DNA of 64,000 nucleotides from Anaerolineales bacterium UBA2181 (GTDB lineage: Bacteria > Chloroflexota > Anaerolineae > Promineifilales > UBA4811). The position numbers and the translations under genes are program-made. Positions 16,814 to 24,402 of this stretch are shown in pieces. The notes below the pieces were generated by a model that saw only the letters and a list, made by a program, of their open reading frames with translations, ran no database searches and was not told the DNA's origin. Every line of letters starts with the position of its first letter. The first letter of the stretch is position 1. Where the stretch lies: positions 90,900 to 154,899 of the forward strand of contig DCVT01000019.1 of assembly GCA_002328075.1 (NCBI GenBank), written 5' to 3'.

Positions 16814-17464
16814 ATGGAGATCGTCTGGTACGGACTCAGCAGTTTTAGGATCACTGAGCGCGGCCGCTCTTCGGTGGTAACTGACCCCTACCCCGATGAC
16901 AATGGGTACGTGCATCCGCGCCCGAAAGGCGACGTGGTCACGGTGAGCTGCAGTGACCCGATGCGAAACTATGTGAGGGCGGTGCGCAGCAGTTCGCGCG
17001 TGCTGGACGGGCCGGGCGAGTACGAGATCGGCGGCGTGTTCATCACCGGCGTGGCGGTGTTCCGGCCGGTGCGCGGTGATCGGGTCAGCCCTCGCAATAC
17101 GATTTTCGTATTTGAGATCGACGACGTTACCGTGTGTCATCTGGGCGCGCTGGATCATGTTCCGGGGCAGTCACAGATGGAAGCATTGGGCGCCGTCAAT
17201 GTGCTGCTGACCCCGGTCGGCGGAAAGGACCTGATCACGGCAGATCAGGCTACCGAGGTCATCTCCATGTTGGAGCCGAACATCATCATCCCGATGCATT
17301 ACCAGGTATCGGGAACCAAACTGCGGTTGCCCCGCGTGGAAACCTTTATGAAAGAGATGGGTGTGGAGCAGGTCCATCCGGTGGACAGCCTCAAGGTGAC
17401 CAAGTCGAGCTTGCCGGGCGAGACCCAGGTCGTCCTTCTGAACCCCACCCTGAACCGAGGATAG
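16814..17464 (+). CDS. MBL-fold (UlaG-like, Lactamase_B_3) protein lacking the main metal-binding motif
   Basis: The 216-residue protein has the fold markers of small UlaG-like metallo-hydrolases: YGLSSFRI, TDPYP, GPGEYEIGGVFITGV, CHLGALDHV and the late IPMHY. The central metal motif, normally S-H-x-H-x-D-H-N after a TVS strand, reads S-C-S-D-P-M-R-N here (residues 45-52). Three histidines and the aspartate are thus replaced, while the two later histidines remain. It probably cannot bind two zincs and may act as a binding or scaffold protein. The TPR lipoprotein gene starts four bases after it. Confidence 0.8.
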   Translation: MEIVWYGLSSFRITERGRSSVVTDPYPDDNGYVHPRPKGDVVTVSCSDPMRNYVRAVRSSSRVLDGPGEYEIGGVFITGVAVFRPVRGDRVSPRNTIFVFEIDDVTVCHLGALDHVPGQSQMEALGAVNVLLTPVGGKDLITADQATEVISMLEPNIIIPMHYQVSGTKLRLPRVETFMKEMGVEQVHPVDSLKVTKSSLPGETQVVLLNPTLNRG

Positions 17465-17468
17465 ATTC

Positions 17469-18356
17469 ATGCGCCGCCTGAACATCCCGCTGATGATCTG
17501 CCTGGTGTTGGCGCTGGTTGCGTGTCGTATCGTGGCCGGCGTGGAATCTGAGCCAACGGTCGCTCCCGCTGCGGCGGAGGCAACCACCGCGGCGACCGCC
17601 CTGGTGTCGTCGCCCGATTTGGCCGATCAACGCCTGGCCGAAGCCAGGCGGTTGCTGGAGGAGGACCAATGCGAGGCGGCGTTGGAGCCTGTTACGGAGG
17701 CGCTGGCGTTGAACCCAGCGTTGGCAGAAGGGTATCTGGTCCTGGGAAACACCTACACTCGGTTGGCCCGAGTGTCCGAGGCTATCGATGCCTATCGGCA
17801 GGCGCTGGAGGTGAACCCCGACTATTCGGCGGCTCATACCAATCTGGGTGCAGCCTACCTGAGGCAGGTCCCGGCGAGTACTGAAGAGGATATGGCCGAG
17901 TGGTTGAGCCAACGCATGGAGCAGGCCGTTGCCTCGTTCAACATGGCGCTGGCTCTGGATCCCACGGATGCACAGACCCACTACAACCTGGGCTTTGCAC
18001 TTATCCAGTCATCGCGCCTGGAGGAGGCTCGCATCGAGTTCGACCGGGCAATCGAATCTGACGATACGCTGGCAGAACCGCACGTGGGAATCGGTTACTA
18101 TTACCTGTTGGGCGGTCAGATCGCCGAAGCGTTGGTTGCCCTCGAAAAAGCGGTGGAGCTGGATCCGGATATGCCGGAGGCGCTTTATGCCCTGGGCATC
18201 ACCTACATGGAGTTGGGCCAACGCGAGCAGGCGATTTCGGCGTTGGAGTCGTTTCTTGCCACCGAGACCTCACCTGGCTGTCCGGGCGATCAGCAGATGG
18301 GTGCAGAAGCCCGGCAGCAGGCGGAGGATCTCTTGAGGCAGATCAGAGGACAGTAG
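17469..18356 (+). CDS. TPR-repeat lipoprotein
   Basis: The N-terminus has two arginines, a hydrophobic stretch and the lipobox LVAC, predicting export and lipid anchoring at Cys19. After an Ala/Thr-rich linker come about five tetratricopeptide repeats; units such as AEGYLVLGNTYTRLARVSEA and PEALYALGITYMELGQ are plain, with a longer insert between repeats three and four. TPRs bind proteins, so a scaffold role at the outer face of the membrane is likely. No catalytic domain is visible. It is four bases after the MBL-fold gene and 21 before a small unknown gene, forming a likely operon. Confidence 0.88.
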   Translation: MRRLNIPLMICLVLALVACRIVAGVESEPTVAPAAAEATTAATALVSSPDLADQRLAEARRLLEEDQCEAALEPVTEALALNPALAEGYLVLGNTYTRLARVSEAIDAYRQALEVNPDYSAAHTNLGAAYLRQVPASTEEDMAEWLSQRMEQAVASFNMALALDPTDAQTHYNLGFALIQSSRLEEARIEFDRAIESDDTLAEPHVGIGYYYLLGGQIAEALVALEKAVELDPDMPEALYALGITYMELGQREQAISALESFLATETSPGCPGDQQMGAEARQQAEDLLRQIRGQ

Positions 18357-18377
18357 CGCATCACCCGGAGAAGAACA

Positions 18378-18686
18378 ATGCCCAGAAAGGTCAAGCTGCT
18401 GATGAGCTGGGACATCGAGTCAGAGCAGGAAACGACCACGCTTGAATTCATGGCACACGAATTGGCGCCGGCGATCCAGCAGTTGGGAATGAGCCCGACC
18501 GAGGCATGGTACACAGTCTACGGCCAACGTCCACAGATCCTGGTGGGCGTGGTGGCCAACGACCTGGCGACCATGCGTCGCGTATTGTCCAGCGATAAAT
18601 GGCGAGAGCTTCAGGAAAAGTTGGCCGGCCATGCCCGCAACTACCAGCAAAAGATGGTCTGGGCAGAGGGTCGTTTTCAACTCTGA
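18378..18686 (+). CDS. Conserved-looking 102-residue protein of unknown function
   Basis: I do not recognise this family. It is a soluble mixed alpha/beta protein with a predicted strand (KLLMSWDIES), a long helix (EFMAHELAPAIQQLG), a strand pair (ILVGVVANDL) and a final helix-rich part. The layout is reminiscent of ferredoxin-like dimeric alpha/beta barrels, but this is only a shape impression. AGAAG lies upstream of the ATG. It is the last gene of the promoter-led unit with the MBL-fold and TPR genes. Codon use matches the neighbours, so I take it as real. Confidence 0.7.
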   Translation: MPRKVKLLMSWDIESEQETTTLEFMAHELAPAIQQLGMSPTEAWYTVYGQRPQILVGVVANDLATMRRVLSSDKWRELQEKLAGHARNYQQKMVWAEGRFQL

Positions 18687-18762
18687 ATGGGTCGGGGAGC
18701 CTCGGCAGTCTCGAGCTCAGCCACCCGCTCAGAGCCCCAGTTTATCCGGCGTTCGGTGGCTC

Positions 18763-19062
18763 CTAATCAGAAGTTTCAGTGGCAGGCGGGGTCTTGGCCT
18801 CGGCCGCGGAAGTCTCGCCGGTATCGCTGCTCTTGCCACCATTGTCATCTGCCTTGCGGTTGTTCCTGGCCGTCCCGGAACCCGATTTGCGGTTGTCCGT
18901 TGCGTAGAAACCGGAGCCTTTAAAGATGACCCCAACGGGCGCGATCACCCGGTGTACCGGGCCGTGGCATTCGGGACAACTGGTGGCGGGAGTGGCCGCC
19001 ATCGACTCGAGGCGATCGAAGCGGAGCCCGCATTGCTCACATTGATACTCGTAGATCGGCAT
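18763..19062 (-). CDS. FmdB family zinc-ribbon protein
   Basis: The 99-residue protein starts MPIYEYQCEQCGLRFD, the hallmark of FmdB/CxxC_CXXC_SSSS putative regulators, and has the second Cys pair in SCPECHG; the four cysteines likely bind zinc. It continues with the family's VIFKGSGFYATD. The last 45 residues are a low-complexity Gly/Ser/Thr/Glu tail, as is usual in the family. Function is unknown. It is a single gene convergent with the plus-strand operon on its left and divergent from the LysM lipoprotein gene on its right. I chose ATG 19062 because the motif begins there. Confidence 0.9.
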   Translation of the reverse strand: MPIYEYQCEQCGLRFDRLESMAATPATSCPECHGPVHRVIAPVGVIFKGSGFYATDNRKSGSGTARNNRKADDNGGKSSDTGETSAAEAKTPPATETSD

Positions 19063-19100
19063 TCTGAACGCGTCCGTATCCAGACCAGTTATCGCGAGCG

Positions 19101-20207
19101 ATGATTCTACCGCATTTCGTTGGTCGTGACAATACCGTGATTGGCATCGCGCCAGAACGCGCGGCTGCCCGCGGATGGCCGGTCCCATCCGGTTGCCACG
19201 CCCGGTCGGGGGAAGGCCTTTTGATCGCGGTCCTGGCGGTGTTAGTCGTATTTGTGGCTGGGTGCGGTAGCGAGCCGACGGCGATGGCAACGATCATCCC
19301 CCCCTCGCCTTCGCCTACCACCGAATTGCTGGCGGTGGCGTTGCCGACCCCCACCGAAGAGCCGACGCGCATCCCTGATCCAAGCCTGGAGGTGCCGCCC
19401 ACGGTGACGCCTGAGCCCACCCCTACCCCACTGGTCTACATGGTGGCAGCCGGCGACACGTTGATCGCTATTGCCCTTCGGTATGGCGTGACGTTGGGCG
19501 GTCTGCAACAAGCCAATCCCGGCCTCCAGCCAGAGTTGCTTCAGATTGGGCAGCGGGTCACTATCCCGGAGGGTGGCGCTGATCGGCAGGCCGGGCAGTC
19601 GGCACCGGCGACCGCGACGCCGGCTCCGTTGCGGCTGGACGTGATGCACCTGGGCCTGCATGAGACACCCGCCGGCGGACTGTGGGTGCTAGGCGAGGTT
19701 CACAACGCCACGACGCGGTCAGCAGGCAACGTTCAGTTATTGGTCGGCCTGGAAGACCTGGAGGGAACGCTGGTCGTCAGCCGCACGGTTTGGCTGGCGC
19801 TGGATCTGGTGTTTCCCGGCGGCAGCGCTCCTTTTGCCGCGCTTTTTGACTCGGTGACGGTCTCCGATCCGCAGGTATCGGTCCAGATAGTGGGCGCTGA
19901 ATCCAGCGGCCGTGACGAGTTGTGGCACCCTGCCATAGAGGTCATGGAGCACCAGGGGTCGGAATCGGGCCACCTGTATCGGGTGACCGGCGCGGTGCAG
20001 AACCGCGGTGCCGAGAACGCCAGAGACGTTGAGGTGCTGGTGACGCTGTACGACGCGGCCGGCCGGGTAGCCGGTTTTCGCTTTCAGGCGCTGTGTTCGG
20101 ATCTTGCGGCCGACGCCACTATGCCGTTCGACGTGGTTCTCAGTCCGGCCGGTCTGCAAGTTGCCGGGTACTCGGTGACGGCCGTGGGCAAACGTAACCC
20201 GAATTGA
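19101..20207 (+). CDS. LysM-domain lipoprotein with C-terminal FxLYD-like domain
   Basis: A hydrophobic segment ends in the lipobox VAGC near residue 55, followed by a Pro/Thr-rich linker. One LysM domain (YMVAAGDTLIAIALRYGV to IGQRVTIP) should bind peptidoglycan glycans. The last ~170 residues form a beta-rich domain (LWVLGEVHNATTRSAGNVQL and a second such module), like FxLYD or CARDB-type extracellular domains. The N-terminus is unclear. ATG 19101 gives about 35 extra residues before the signal; GTG 19137 or a TTG near 19222 with GGGGGAAGG upstream would give a more normal lipoprotein signal. Confidence 0.82.
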   Translation: MILPHFVGRDNTVIGIAPERAAARGWPVPSGCHARSGEGLLIAVLAVLVVFVAGCGSEPTAMATIIPPSPSPTTELLAVALPTPTEEPTRIPDPSLEVPPTVTPEPTPTPLVYMVAAGDTLIAIALRYGVTLGGLQQANPGLQPELLQIGQRVTIPEGGADRQAGQSAPATATPAPLRLDVMHLGLHETPAGGLWVLGEVHNATTRSAGNVQLLVGLEDLEGTLVVSRTVWLALDLVFPGGSAPFAALFDSVTVSDPQVSVQIVGAESSGRDELWHPAIEVMEHQGSESGHLYRVTGAVQNRGAENARDVEVLVTLYDAAGRVAGFRFQALCSDLAADATMPFDVVLSPAGLQVAGYSVTAVGKRNPN

Positions 20208-20228
20208 GTGACTCTGAGGAAAAAGTTC

Positions 20229-20984
20229 ATGCTGGTTCGCCGGTTTCGTCACGCATACGCTGTTCTGGCGCGGGTTCTCGTCCGGTCGATCATTGTCGTG
20301 GTGGGCCGGTTGGATGTGGAGGGCAGGGAAAACCTGCCACCGCAGGGCCCGTTCATTTGCGTGACTAACCATCTCAGCAAGGTCGACGCCCCGCTGGTAC
20401 TGGTGGCCCTGCCGGTCCATCTAAGCGTGCGCGTGTTTGCAGCCAGCAAATGGCGCCCACATCCGGTGTTCGGTCCGATCCTCGGGCTATCGGGTGCGAT
20501 CTGGGTGCGCCGGGGCGAGGTTGACCGCAAGGCGCTGCATGAGGTTTTTGCGGCGCTCAAGGAAGGCCAGGTCCTGGGCATGGCGCCCGAGGGCACACGA
20601 AGCCGATCGCAGACACTGCAAAAGGCGCGGCAGGGCGCAGCCTATATTGCCAGTCGGGCCCGCGTGCCGGTTGTGCCGATGGCGATCATCAACTCGGATC
20701 GATTTCAGGCGAACATCCTGAAGCTCAGACGAACCCATTTTCGGGTGCGAATCGGCGAGCCACTGCGCCTGCCTGAGCTGGCAAAGCCTGCCAGGGGCGA
20801 GCAATTGGAGGCCTATTCGGAGCTGATCATGGCGCACATCGCTGCGCTCCTTCCCCAGCGGTATTGGGGGCATTATGCGACCAGCCCCGCACTGGCCGCG
20901 CTACAGAGTGGAGAGGATCCGTGGCCGGCCGCGCTGGCAGCCGTTGGGCGACAGGTCGGTGGATCGGAGGCGGACGAAACCTGA
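20229..20984 (+). CDS. 1-acyl-sn-glycerol-3-phosphate acyltransferase (PlsC family)
   Basis: The protein has an N-terminal hydrophobic helix (about residues 10-28) and the acyltransferase motifs N-H-L-S-K-V-D (NHx4D block I), GAIWVRRG (block II), APEGTRSRS (block III) and VPVVPMAI (block IV). It should acylate lysophosphatidic acid at the membrane to give phosphatidic acid. The frame is open from GTG 20208, next to the preceding stop, but GAGGA sits well before ATG 20229, which I prefer. The C-terminal 50 residues extend past the catalytic domain and are Ala-rich. Confidence 0.9.
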   Translation: MLVRRFRHAYAVLARVLVRSIIVVVGRLDVEGRENLPPQGPFICVTNHLSKVDAPLVLVALPVHLSVRVFAASKWRPHPVFGPILGLSGAIWVRRGEVDRKALHEVFAALKEGQVLGMAPEGTRSRSQTLQKARQGAAYIASRARVPVVPMAIINSDRFQANILKLRRTHFRVRIGEPLRLPELAKPARGEQLEAYSELIMAHIAALLPQRYWGHYATSPALAALQSGEDPWPAALAAVGRQVGGSEADET

Positions 20985-21037
20985 GGGTCCGCGCGCTGTA
21001 AGCAAAGCGGGGCTGAATCCATTGGGTCGCCCTTCCG

Positions 21038-21066
21038 TTGGTGAACCGTGCCGCACGCGGTATAAT
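21038..21066 (+). promoter_or_regulatory. Sigma-70-like promoter for the SH3 lipoprotein gene
   Basis: TTGGTG (21038-21043) and TATAAT (21061-21066) are 17 bases apart, 75 bases upstream of the ATG at 21142. The -10 is perfect. Confidence 0.65.
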
Positions 21067-21141
21067 AGTCGCCGAGTACTGACCGGGCGATTGGAAACAG
21101 ATCCGGCTTGTTGCTGATGGCCGGCTGAGAGGACGAACGAT

Positions 21142-21699
21142 ATGTGGAGAAAAGCCGTGTATGGGGTCGCGTTGGCACTGGTGTTGGCGGCGGCCTGCGC
21201 CTGTACCCCGCAAGATGATTCCGATTGGCCCGCGACGGTGGCGTGGCTGCAGACGACCATCGATGCTCAGCAACGCCAAATGGAGACCCTGCGGGCGGCG
21301 GCCTACCAGCCGACTCTGGCACCGGTTCCTTCGGTGACACGGCCGGCTTTTTTACAGGCCACGTTGCCGGTGCCGAGCCCCCTACCGCTGATGACCATTC
21401 AGCGCCCGCCCACGGCAACGCCGTCGCCCGGCCCAACCCCAACGCCCACCAACACGCCCACTGCGACGCCCATTCCGGACGCGGCGGTGGGCAACCTGCC
21501 GGCCAATCTGCGCGCTGGCCCCAACATACGGTTCGATATCGTGGCCGAATTGCCGGCGGATACTCCGCTCACGGTGTTGGGCAAGTCGGTGGACGGAGAA
21601 TGGTTGATGGTCAGGTTGCAGAACGGTGTTGAGGGCTGGATGTATTACCTGCCGCTCCGGCTGTACATCGAGCTGGACACAATTCCGGTGGTGGAGTGA
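21142..21699 (+). CDS. Lipoprotein with coiled-coil stretch, Pro/Thr linker and bacterial SH3 domain
   Basis: The signal sequence ends at a cysteine after LAAA (around residue 19), which fits a lipobox. A short helical stretch (QTTIDAQQRQMETLRAAAYQ) may form a coiled coil. A Thr/Pro linker leads to a C-terminal SH3_3-type domain of about 65 residues (NLRAGPNIRFDIVAELPADT ... GWMYYLPLRL). Such domains bind cell-wall peptides or other surface ligands. It has its own promoter and a GAGAGGA ribosome-binding site. The LysW-like gene follows after 76 bases. Confidence 0.85.
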   Translation: MWRKAVYGVALALVLAAACACTPQDDSDWPATVAWLQTTIDAQQRQMETLRAAAYQPTLAPVPSVTRPAFLQATLPVPSPLPLMTIQRPPTATPSPGPTPTPTNTPTATPIPDAAVGNLPANLRAGPNIRFDIVAELPADTPLTVLGKSVDGEWLMVRLQNGVEGWMYYLPLRLYIELDTIPVVE

Positions 21700-21775
21700 G
21701 CCACGGTCCGGTGTCGAGGCGCGTCCATCGGCGCGACGCGGGGCAGTCAACCGGTCTCAACATCAGGAGATAGCG

Positions 21776-22015
21776 ATGCAGTTCGCCAAGTGTCCCTCAT
21801 GCGGTTCGGACATCAACGTCGGCAGCCAATCCAGGATGGGCCAAATGTTCACCTGCCCTGCGTGTGGCGAGGTATCGGAGATCGTCTGGCTGGACCCGGT
21901 AGAACTGGACTGGCCGTTGGACGACGATTTTGCAGGTGACGACGAGGACGAAACTGACGAGTTGCTGGAAGAACCGGGGGAGTGGAACGACGAGGGGTAC
22001 AGCGAGGACGAATAG
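21776..22015 (+). CDS. LysW-like zinc-ribbon protein with long acidic tail
   Basis: The 79-residue protein has two CPxC pairs, FAKCPSCGSDINV and FTCPACGEVSEIVWLDP, in the same order and context as LysW/ArgW, the small acidic carrier of lysine or arginine intermediates. In true LysW the chain ends in E-D-W-G-E, whose terminal Glu carries the substrate. Here the tail is extended, very acidic, and ends in GYSEDE, with a GEWND 12 residues earlier. Carrier function is therefore uncertain. AGGAG precedes the ATG. No LysX/Y/Z gene is in the window. Confidence 0.75.
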   Translation: MQFAKCPSCGSDINVGSQSRMGQMFTCPACGEVSEIVWLDPVELDWPLDDDFAGDDEDETDELLEEPGEWNDEGYSEDE

Positions 22016-22155
22016 CGCGGCGTTCTCAAGAGACCGGTTAACGCGCCCGCTGCCCGGCGGGACCAGCCGGCCTGCATCATGGTGGGTTCTCCACCCGCCC
22101 GACAACTGCGGTTGACCGACCGCCAGACTGCCCCGTTCTGAGCAACTTCATACCT

Positions 22156-22191
22156 CGCTCTTACAACGCTCTTACATTTGCCGTCTATACT
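22156..22191 (+). promoter_or_regulatory. Candidate promoter with tandem 10-base direct repeat upstream of the Cys-rich gene and dnaK
   Basis: CGCTCTTACA occurs twice, at 22156-22165 and 22167-22176, on an 11-base period (one helical turn). TATACT at 22186-22191 could be a -10, with TTACAA (22161-22166) 19 bases away as a poor -35. The repeat may be an activator or repressor site. No CIRCE element is present. Confidence 0.4.
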
Positions 22192-22230
22192 GACCGTGCT
22201 TTGAGTGGCTGAAATGTTGGGACATTGAGC

Positions 22231-22437
22231 ATGGAATTGCGTTGTAAGAACTGTGGGATTCCCATCCGGTGGCAACCGACGGTCATCGGCCGACACGTAT
22301 ACTGCTGTGTTGGTTGTGCCATCGGCGGACCGTGCGTATGCGACTACCAGCAGTTGGAAGATCTATGCGAAACACAAGCCATCATCGTGTGGGAGCAAGT
22401 TAGGACTCAAATAGTTCATGTGATTCAGGAGGAGTGA
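22231..22437 (+). CDS. Cys-rich 68-residue putative metal-binding protein coupled to dnaK
   Basis: The small protein has eight cysteines, seven of them in the first 37 residues: CKNC at 5-8, CCVGC at 25-29 and CVC at 35-37, with the last at 46. The pattern resembles a treble-clef or the zinc-ribbon at the N-terminus of some P-type metal ATPases, but I cannot name the family. The C-terminal half is an amphipathic helix. The stop is three bases before the dnaK ATG, so translation is coupled. I chose ATG 22231 over TTG 22225. It may be a zinc or redox partner of the chaperone. Confidence 0.7.
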   Translation: MELRCKNCGIPIRWQPTVIGRHVYCCVGCAIGGPCVCDYQQLEDLCETQAIIVWEQVRTQIVHVIQEE

Positions 22438-22440
22438 CGA

Positions 22441-24336
22441 ATGGGTAAAGTGATCGGAATTGACCTGGGCACCACTAATTCGGTGGTTGCCGTCATGGAA
22501 GGCGGCGACCCGGTCGTCATCACGACGGCCGAGGGGGGGCGACTCTGCCCATCCGTGGTTGCGTTTGCCAAGAACGGCGAGCGGCTGGTGGGACAGACTG
22601 CCAAGCGGCAAGCGGTGACCAACCCGGAGAACACCGTGTATTCGATCAAGCGGTTCATGGGCCGGCGGTATGACGAAACGGACGTGGAGCGTAAGATGGT
22701 TCCGTTCAAGGTCGCTGAGGGTTCGGCTGGTGACGCACGCGTGTATATCCCGCAGACCGGCCGTGATTATACACCTCAAGAGATCTCGGCAATGATCCTG
22801 CAGAAGCTGAAAAAGGACGCTGAGGCTTACCTCGGCGAGCAGGTCACCCAAGCCATCATCACCGTCCCTGCCTATTTCAACGATAGTCAGCGTCAGGCCA
22901 CCAAGGATGCGGGTCGGATTGCCGGCCTGGAGGTACTGCGCATCATCAATGAGCCGACGGCGGCCAGCCTGGCGTACGGGTTGGACAAGAAAAAGCTTGA
23001 GACGATCCTGGTCTTTGACCTGGGAGGCGGCACGTTTGACGTCTCCGTCCTGGAGGTTGGCGAAGGGGTGGTAGAGGTCAAGGCGACCAACGGGGACACG
23101 CATCTGGGCGGCGACGATTGGGATCAAAAGATCATCGATTGGCTGGTCAGCGAGTTCCGCAAGGATCAGGGCGTGGATCTGAGCCGCGATCGGCAGGCGA
23201 TGCAGCGCCTTAAGGAAGCGGCCGAAAAGGCCAAGATCGAGCTGTCGTCCACGGCAGAAACCGAGGTCAACCTTCCGTTCATCACGGCGGACGCGTCCGG
23301 ACCGAAACACCTTCAGATCAAGCTTACCCGGTCGAAATTTGAGCAGATGTGCGAGGACCTGGTGGCGCGAATCGAAGGTCCTTATCATCGCGCGATCAAG
23401 GACGCCGGAATCAAAGCGGGCGAGATCGATGAAGTGGTCCTGGTGGGTGGTGCCACGCGGATGCCCATGGTCCAGGATCTGGTCCGGCGGTTGACCGGGG
23501 GCAAGGAGCCCAACAAGAGCGTCAACCCGGATGAGGTCGTGGCGGTCGGCGCCGCCTTGCAGGCCGGTGTGCTGTCCGGCGAAGTGCGCGATGTGCTCCT
23601 GCTGGACGTGACTCCGCTGACGCTCGGCGTCGAGACGCTCGGTGGCGTGATGACCCCGCTCATCGAGCGGAACACGACCATCCCCATCGCCAAGACGGAG
23701 GTCTTTAGCACGGCCGAGGACGGACAGACTGCGGTAGACATCAAGGTGTTTCAGGGCGAACGACCGATGGCATCGGACAACATGCTGCTGGGTCAATTCC
23801 GTCTGGATGGGATTCCGCCCGCGCCCCGGGGAATGCCGCAGGTCGAGGTCGCTTTTGACATCGACAGCAATGGCATTCTCAACGTGAGCGCCAAGGATCG
23901 GGCGACCGGCCGGCAGCAAAAGATCACCATCACCGCCAGCACCAACCTTTCGGAAACCCAGGTGGAAAAGATGGTGGAGGAGTCGCGGCGCCATTCGGCC
24001 GATGATCAGCGCCGTAAGGAGCTGGCCGAAGCGCGCAACATGGCAGACCAGGTAGCGTATCAGGCGACCAAATCGCTCAAGGAACTTGGCGACAAGGTCC
24101 CCGAATCGGACCGCAAACCGATCGAGAGCAAAGTCCAGGAGCTCCGCAAGGCGGCCGAAGGCGACGACACGCCGCAGATCCGCCGGCTGATCGAGGAAGT
24201 TCAGCAAGCCACACTGGCGTTGGGCCAGTCGATGTACAGCCAACCGGGCGCCGCTGGACCCATGCCGGGAGGCGAGCCCGGCGGCGGGCCTTCACCCGAT
24301 GGCGACGTTGTGGACGGCGAGTTCCACAACGTATAG
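22441..24336 (+). CDS. dnaK: Chaperone protein DnaK (Hsp70)
   Basis: The 631-residue protein starts MGKVIGIDLGTTNSVVAVME and has all Hsp70 signatures: the N-terminal ATPase loop, VFDLGGGTFDVSVLE, the VVLVGGATRMPMVQ phosphate loop, the LLDVTPLTLGVETLGG linker and substrate domain, and a helical lid. The tail ends GDVVDGEFHNV after a Gly/Pro stretch, a variant of the usual EEVK-type ending. It refolds proteins in the cytoplasm with DnaJ and GrpE, neither of which is adjacent. A strong AGGAGGAG site lies upstream, and a clear terminator follows the gene. Confidence 0.98.
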   Translation: MGKVIGIDLGTTNSVVAVMEGGDPVVITTAEGGRLCPSVVAFAKNGERLVGQTAKRQAVTNPENTVYSIKRFMGRRYDETDVERKMVPFKVAEGSAGDARVYIPQTGRDYTPQEISAMILQKLKKDAEAYLGEQVTQAIITVPAYFNDSQRQATKDAGRIAGLEVLRIINEPTAASLAYGLDKKKLETILVFDLGGGTFDVSVLEVGEGVVEVKATNGDTHLGGDDWDQKIIDWLVSEFRKDQGVDLSRDRQAMQRLKEAAEKAKIELSSTAETEVNLPFITADASGPKHLQIKLTRSKFEQMCEDLVARIEGPYHRAIKDAGIKAGEIDEVVLVGGATRMPMVQDLVRRLTGGKEPNKSVNPDEVVAVGAALQAGVLSGEVRDVLLLDVTPLTLGVETLGGVMTPLIERNTTIPIAKTEVFSTAEDGQTAVDIKVFQGERPMASDNMLLGQFRLDGIPPAPRGMPQVEVAFDIDSNGILNVSAKDRATGRQQKITITASTNLSETQVEKMVEESRRHSADDQRRKELAEARNMADQVAYQATKSLKELGDKVPESDRKPIESKVQELRKAAEGDDTPQIRRLIEEVQQATLALGQSMYSQPGAAGPMPGGEPGGGPSPDGDVVDGEFHNV

Positions 24337-24356
24337 GGCTGCTTTTGACGAGCAAG

Positions 24357-24402
24357 CGCGGGTCGCTGCGCCCACCGGGGACAGCGACCCGCGTTTTCTT
24401 TT
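24357..24402 (+). terminator. Intrinsic terminator after dnaK
   Basis: CGCGGGTCGCT (24357-24367) pairs perfectly with AGCGACCCGCG (24383-24393), followed by TTTTCTTTT. It ends at the stop codon of the convergent nnrD/E gene, and may also stop transcription from that side. Confidence 0.9.

Noticed and set aside
16464..16814. 116-codon minus-strand frame in the fabL/MBL intergenic region
   Set aside because: The C-terminal half reads almost like a protein, but there is no ribosome-binding site, the start lies at the MBL gene ATG on the other strand, and a strong plus-strand promoter overlaps it.
22141..22230. CIRCE element for HrcA upstream of dnaK
   Set aside because: No TTAGCACTC ... GAGTGCTAA inverted repeat is present; only an unrelated direct repeat is found.
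22363..24243. 626-codon open frame antisense to dnaK
   Set aside because: Long antisense frames opposite Hsp70 genes are a known codon-bias artefact; it has no ribosome-binding site and the dnaK product is unmistakable.
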